Assembly (NCBI GenBank): GCA_964560325.1
Contig: CAZLLV010000400.1
Span: 1 to 7,872 of the forward strand
Origin: CAZLLV01 sp964560325
Lineage (GTDB): Bacteria; Acidobacteriota; Thermoanaerobaculia; Multivoradales; DATKCC01
DNA: 7,872 bases
Direction: 5' to 3'
The translations under genes were made by a program, and so were the position numbers. Of the stretch, positions 5,023-7,872 are shown in pieces; the first letter of the stretch is position 1, and the number at the start of each line of letters is the position of its first letter. A model generated the notes under the pieces. That model made no database searches, was not told the origin of the DNA, and saw nothing but the letters and a program-made list of their open reading frames with translations.

Positions 5023-7023
5023 ATGGAGCTCGATCACCTGCTGCGCGAATCGGTCGTCCTGCTGGGGAGCGCGGTCGCGATCCTGTTGATCGGGTCGCGG
5101 TTGCGCATCCCGCCGCTCGTCGGCCTCCTGATCACCGGCCTGGTGATCGGCCCTTCCGGCCTGGGGTGGATCAGCGATACCGAGCAGGTGGAGGTCTTCG
5201 CCGAGATCGGCGTGGTGCTCCTGCTCTTCGTCATCGGTCTCGAGCTCTCGCTCGCGCAGCTCAAGGAGTTGCGGCGGGTCTTCTTCGTCGGCGGGGGGAT
5301 CCAGGCCGCGCTGACGATCGCCGCCGCGGCGGGCGTGGCGCTGGCGCTCGGGGTCGGGCCGCCGCGGGCGGTCTTCCTCGGCTGCGTCGTGGCGCTGTCG
5401 AGCACCGCCATCGTCCTCAAGCTCTACGACGACCGGCAGGAGACCGAGGCGCCGCACGGCCGGGTCAGCCTCGGCATCCTCCTGTTCCAGGACTTCCTGA
5501 TCGTGCCGATGATCGTCGTGGTGCCGGTGCTCGCCGGCGCGGTGCCCGCCTCGCCCGGTGCGCTCGCGATCCGCTTCGGCGGTGCGCTGGTCGCGATCGG
5601 CGCCGTCTTCGCCGCGTCGCTCTGGCTCGCGCCGAAGCTGTTCGAGCGCATCGCCCACACCCGGGTGCGCGAGGCTTTCGTCCTCGGCTCCCTCGTCGCC
5701 TGCCTCGCGCTCGCCTGGCTCACGCACACCCTCGGCTTCTCCCTCGCCCTGGGCGCGTTCCTCGCCGGCATCATCGTGTCGGAGACCGAGTACGGCCACC
5801 AGGTGGTCGCCGACGTCGCGCCCTTCCGCGAGCTCTTCGCGAGCCTCTTCTTCATCTCGATCGGCATGCTGGTTGATCTCTCCGCCGCCTGGAACGCCGG
5901 GCTCGCGGTGATCCTCCTCGCGCTCGCCATCCTGGTGGGCAAGGCGCTGATCATCGCCGTCGCGGTGGCCGCGGTCGGGCTCCCCTCCCGGACGCAGGTC
6001 CTCGCCGCCCTCGGCCTCGCCCAGGTCGGGGAGTTCTCCTTCGTGCTGATGGAGGTGGGGCGCCAGTACGGAATCCTCGGCGGCGAGCGGTACCAGCTCC
6101 TCCTCGCGGCCGCGGTCCTCACCATGATCGCGACGCCGCTCCTGGTCCGCGTCGCGCCGGCGATCGCCGGGGCCTGGGAGCGCTGGCGCCCGGCGGCGGC
6201 CGTCGCGGCGCCGTCGTTGGGACGGACGAAGGTCGTGGCCGAGTCGCTCTCGGACCACGTGTTGATCGTCGGCTTCGGGGTCGGCGGCCGGCTCCTCGCC
6301 CGCGTGCTCCGGGACGCCGGCATCCGCTACCTCGTCCTCGAGCTCAACGCCACGACCGTCCGGCAGGCCGGCCGCGACGGCCACCCGATCCTCTACGGCG
6401 ACGCATCGCGGCGCGACGTGCTGCACGCCGCCGGCATCGACCGGGCGCGGGTCGTGGTGTTCGTCGTCTCCGACCCGGCGGCGGTGCGCCGGAGCGTCGC
6501 CCTCGCCCGAGCGATGAGCCCCGGCGTCCACATCGTGGTCCGGAGCCGCCGCGTGCAGGAGATCGACGAGCTCCGCCGGCTGGGGGCCGACGACGTGGTG
6601 GCCGAGGAGTTCGAGACCGCGATCGAGGTCTTCACCCTGGTGCTCGAGCACTACCACGTGCCCCGCAACGTGGTGCGCGCGCAGACCCGCCTGCTCCGGG
6701 GCGAGGGTTACGAGATGCTCCGCACGGCGGCCACCGGGCGCGGCGTCAGCGAGGCGGTTCTCGGGGCGCTCGAGGCCGGGACGACCGATGTCTTTCGCAT
6801 CGAGCCGGGTAGCCCGGCGGTCGGTCGCTCCTTGCGCGATCTCGACCTGCGCAACGAGACCGGCGCCACGGTCCTCGCGGTCGTGCGCGGGGAGCGGCCG
6901 CACCCGAACCCGGCCCCGACGACGACGCTCGCCGAGGGGGACGACCTCGTGCTGGTGGGCAGCCACGAGGACATCGACCGCGCCTTCGTCCTGCTCGGCG
7001 AGACGGAGCCGCGGCGGCGGTGA
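5023..7023 (+). CDS. CPA2-family cation:proton antiporter with RCK (TrkA-N/TrkA-C) domains, KefB/YbaL-like
   Basis: A 666-residue inner-membrane protein that would exchange K+ or Na+ for protons under control of a cytoplasmic nucleotide-binding domain. Residues 1-385 hold about a dozen hydrophobic segments of the Na+/H+ exchanger domain. KefC-like landmarks include LVIGPSGLG (40-48), LLFVIGLEL (67-75), LSSTAIVLKL (125-134), LFQD (154-157, with the ion-path Q156-D157), SETEYGHQ (253-260), LFFISIGMLVD (275-285) and LAQVGEFSFVL (332-342). The TrkA-N Rossmann domain (about 411-530) has VGFGVGG (416-422, GxGxxG), E440 at the end of the second strand and GDAS (459-462). A TrkA-C domain (about 575-660) follows. 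Length and order match KefB/YbaL, and nothing is missing. ATG 5023 is chosen because the membrane domain begins directly after it; the frame is open upstream, but that stretch is shadow sequence over the ATPase gene. Which ion is carried cannot be told. It is divergent from the ATPase. Confidence 0.94.
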   Translation: MELDHLLRESVVLLGSAVAILLIGSRLRIPPLVGLLITGLVIGPSGLGWISDTEQVEVFAEIGVVLLLFVIGLELSLAQLKELRRVFFVGGGIQAALTIAAAAGVALALGVGPPRAVFLGCVVALSSTAIVLKLYDDRQETEAPHGRVSLGILLFQDFLIVPMIVVVPVLAGAVPASPGALAIRFGGALVAIGAVFAASLWLAPKLFERIAHTRVREAFVLGSLVACLALAWLTHTLGFSLALGAFLAGIIVSETEYGHQVVADVAPFRELFASLFFISIGMLVDLSAAWNAGLAVILLALAILVGKALIIAVAVAAVGLPSRTQVLAALGLAQVGEFSFVLMEVGRQYGILGGERYQLLLAAAVLTMIATPLLVRVAPAIAGAWERWRPAAAVAAPSLGRTKVVAESLSDHVLIVGFGVGGRLLARVLRDAGIRYLVLELNATTVRQAGRDGHPILYGDASRRDVLHAAGIDRARVVVFVVSDPAAVRRSVALARAMSPGVHIVVRSRRVQEIDELRRLGADDVVAEEFETAIEVFTLVLEHYHVPRNVVRAQTRLLRGEGYEMLRTAATGRGVSEAVLGALEAGTTDVFRIEPGSPAVGRSLRDLDLRNETGATVLAVVRGERPHPNPAPTTTLAEGDDLVLVGSHEDIDRAFVLLGETEPRRR

Positions 7024-7068
7024 AAGCGATCGGCTCCGCGACGCCACGTTGATATCGTGGACCGCCCC

Positions 7069-7791
7069 ATGGAAGCGCCCGAGCGCAACGTCGTCCTCGG
7101 CCTCGACAACATCCGGCTCGGCCTGCCGATCGCCGGCGTCGGGAGCCGCGTGCTGGCGGCCTTCGTCGACACCCTGATCGTGCTCGTCGGCGTCGGGCTC
7201 TGGGGCCTCGCCCTCGCCTTCCTGCTGCCCGAAGAGCTCGGCGACTGGCGCATCGCGCTCTTCGTCGTCGGCTACTTCGTGATCGATCAGGGCTACTTCG
7301 CGACCTCGGAGGTCACCACCCGCGGCCGCACCCTCGGTAAGCACGCGGTCGGCCTGCGAGTGGTGGCGCGCGACGGCGGCACCGCCGCGACCACGGCCTA
7401 CCTGCTGCGCAACCTGGTGCGCGAGATCGACGTCCTGGTCGGCGTCTTCCTGATGGCGCTCGACCCGATGTCGCGCCGCCTCGGCGATCGGCTCGCGGGT
7501 ACGCTGGTCGTCCACGAGGAGACCGGCCGGCGCGACGTCACCCTCGGCCGCATCCCGCCCGGCTGGACCGCGCGCGAGGTGGCGCTCGCCGAGTCGTTCT
7601 TCGCCCGCACCGACGAGCTCGATCTCGACCAGGCGCTCTTCCTGGCTCGCTGCTTCAACCGCTGGCTGGCGCGCGACGCGCCGGAGCTGCTCACCGGGGT
7701 CGACGCCGAACGCGAGCCGATCGTGGCGCTGCGCACCGCGCTCCTGCCGGTCCTAGCGGACGGCACCGCCGACCGCGGGGCAGGCACCTGA
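7069..7791 (+). CDS. RDD-family membrane protein
   Basis: A 240-residue protein with an RDD domain at about 20-150. It shows GVGSRVLAAFVD (R27 and D34), two hydrophobic segments (about 35-53 and 62-79), the loop TTRGRTLGKHAVGLRVV (83-99) that is the family hallmark, a third hydrophobic stretch (about 121-131) and the closing RRLGDRLAGTLVV (136-148). A soluble C-terminal tail of about 90 residues follows, with an AESFFARTDELDLDQALFLAR-type helix typical of RDD proteins next to SpoIIM genes. The function is poorly known; some RDD proteins have been linked to ion transport. Start choice: ATG 7069, or GTG 7057 four codons earlier; neither has a good Shine-Dalgarno. The gene begins 45 nt after the antiporter, and its stop overlaps the next start by one base (TGATG), so it is translationally coupled to the following gene. 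Confidence 0.9.
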   Translation: MEAPERNVVLGLDNIRLGLPIAGVGSRVLAAFVDTLIVLVGVGLWGLALAFLLPEELGDWRIALFVVGYFVIDQGYFATSEVTTRGRTLGKHAVGLRVVARDGGTAATTAYLLRNLVREIDVLVGVFLMALDPMSRRLGDRLAGTLVVHEETGRRDVTLGRIPPGWTAREVALAESFFARTDELDLDQALFLARCFNRWLARDAPELLTGVDAEREPIVALRTALLPVLADGTADRGAGT

Positions 7792-7872
7792 TGGATCTCG
7801 CCCGCTTCGTCGAGCTGCGGCGCCCGATCTGGGACGAGCTCGAAGAGGGTCTCGCGCGGCTGGAGCGCCGGC
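7791..7872 (+). CDS. N-terminus of a SpoIIM/DUF95-like membrane protein (3' end outside the window)
   Basis: Twenty-seven codons are visible, starting at the ATG that shares its A with the RDD stop codon. The peptide begins MDLARFVELRRPIWDELEEG, a Phe/Arg/Trp/Leu pattern that matches the first helix of stage II sporulation protein M-like (DUF95) proteins. In many non-sporulating bacteria an RDD gene is followed by this gene and then by DUF4129/DUF4350, MoxR and DUF58 genes. The family call therefore rests on a short motif plus context. The rest is beyond the window. Confidence 0.72.
   Translation, partial: MDLARFVELRRPIWDELEEGLARLERR

Noticed and set aside
4435..7515. Open frame of 1026 codons on the minus strand across the antiporter and RDD genes
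   Set aside because: Its product is an extreme Asp/Glu/Arg/His-rich low-complexity chain, the usual result of reading a high-GC gene on the opposite strand. The plus-strand genes it covers are certain.

Overview
The window is very GC-rich bacterial chromosome with dense coding and short gaps. The gene set is peptide chain release factor 3, a KefB/YbaL-type cation:proton antiporter, and an RDD membrane protein followed by the start of a SpoIIM-like gene. This fits a high-GC phylum such as Acidobacteriota, Myxococcota, Gemmatimonadota or a high-GC proteobacterium. Nothing in the window fixes the phylum, and there is no rRNA, tRNA, CRISPR array or insertion sequence.

Layout: (1) 3-491 (+) is an unrecognised soluble protein that may begin before the window. 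It converges on the next gene with a 15-nt gap. (2) 507-2117 (-) is prfC. (3) 2207-4901 (-) is a four-gene accessory block in the same direction as prfC. In transcription order it holds an AAA/ABC-type ATPase (4901-3642), a TOPRIM-like protein (3649-3044, overlapping the ATPase by 8 nt), an AbiEii-like nucleotidyltransferase (2942-2412) and a 75-residue acidic protein (2434-2207, overlapping the nucleotidyltransferase by 23 nt and carrying a strong ribosome binding site). (4) A 121-nt divergent intergenic region runs from 4902 to 5022. (5) 5023-7023 (+) is the antiporter with C-terminal RCK/TrkA domains. (6) 7069-7791 (+) is the RDD protein, and 7791-7872 is the first 27 codons of a SpoIIM/DUF95-like gene that leaves the window.

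The part most likely to be a biological system is the accessory block. An RloA/OLD-type ATPase joined to a separate TOPRIM-like protein is the architecture of anti-phage and abortive-infection modules such as OLD, Gabija and PARIS. A nucleotidyltransferase with a small overlapping partner is the architecture of a toxin-antitoxin pair. Whether these are two modules side by side or one four-gene system cannot be decided from sequence alone. An exact tandem 8-bp repeat lies on the ATPase/TOPRIM junction, and one extra copy of it would fuse the two genes in frame into an OLD-like chain.

The remaining genes are housekeeping: translation termination (prfC), ion homeostasis (antiporter), and the usual RDD/SpoIIM membrane-protein cluster.
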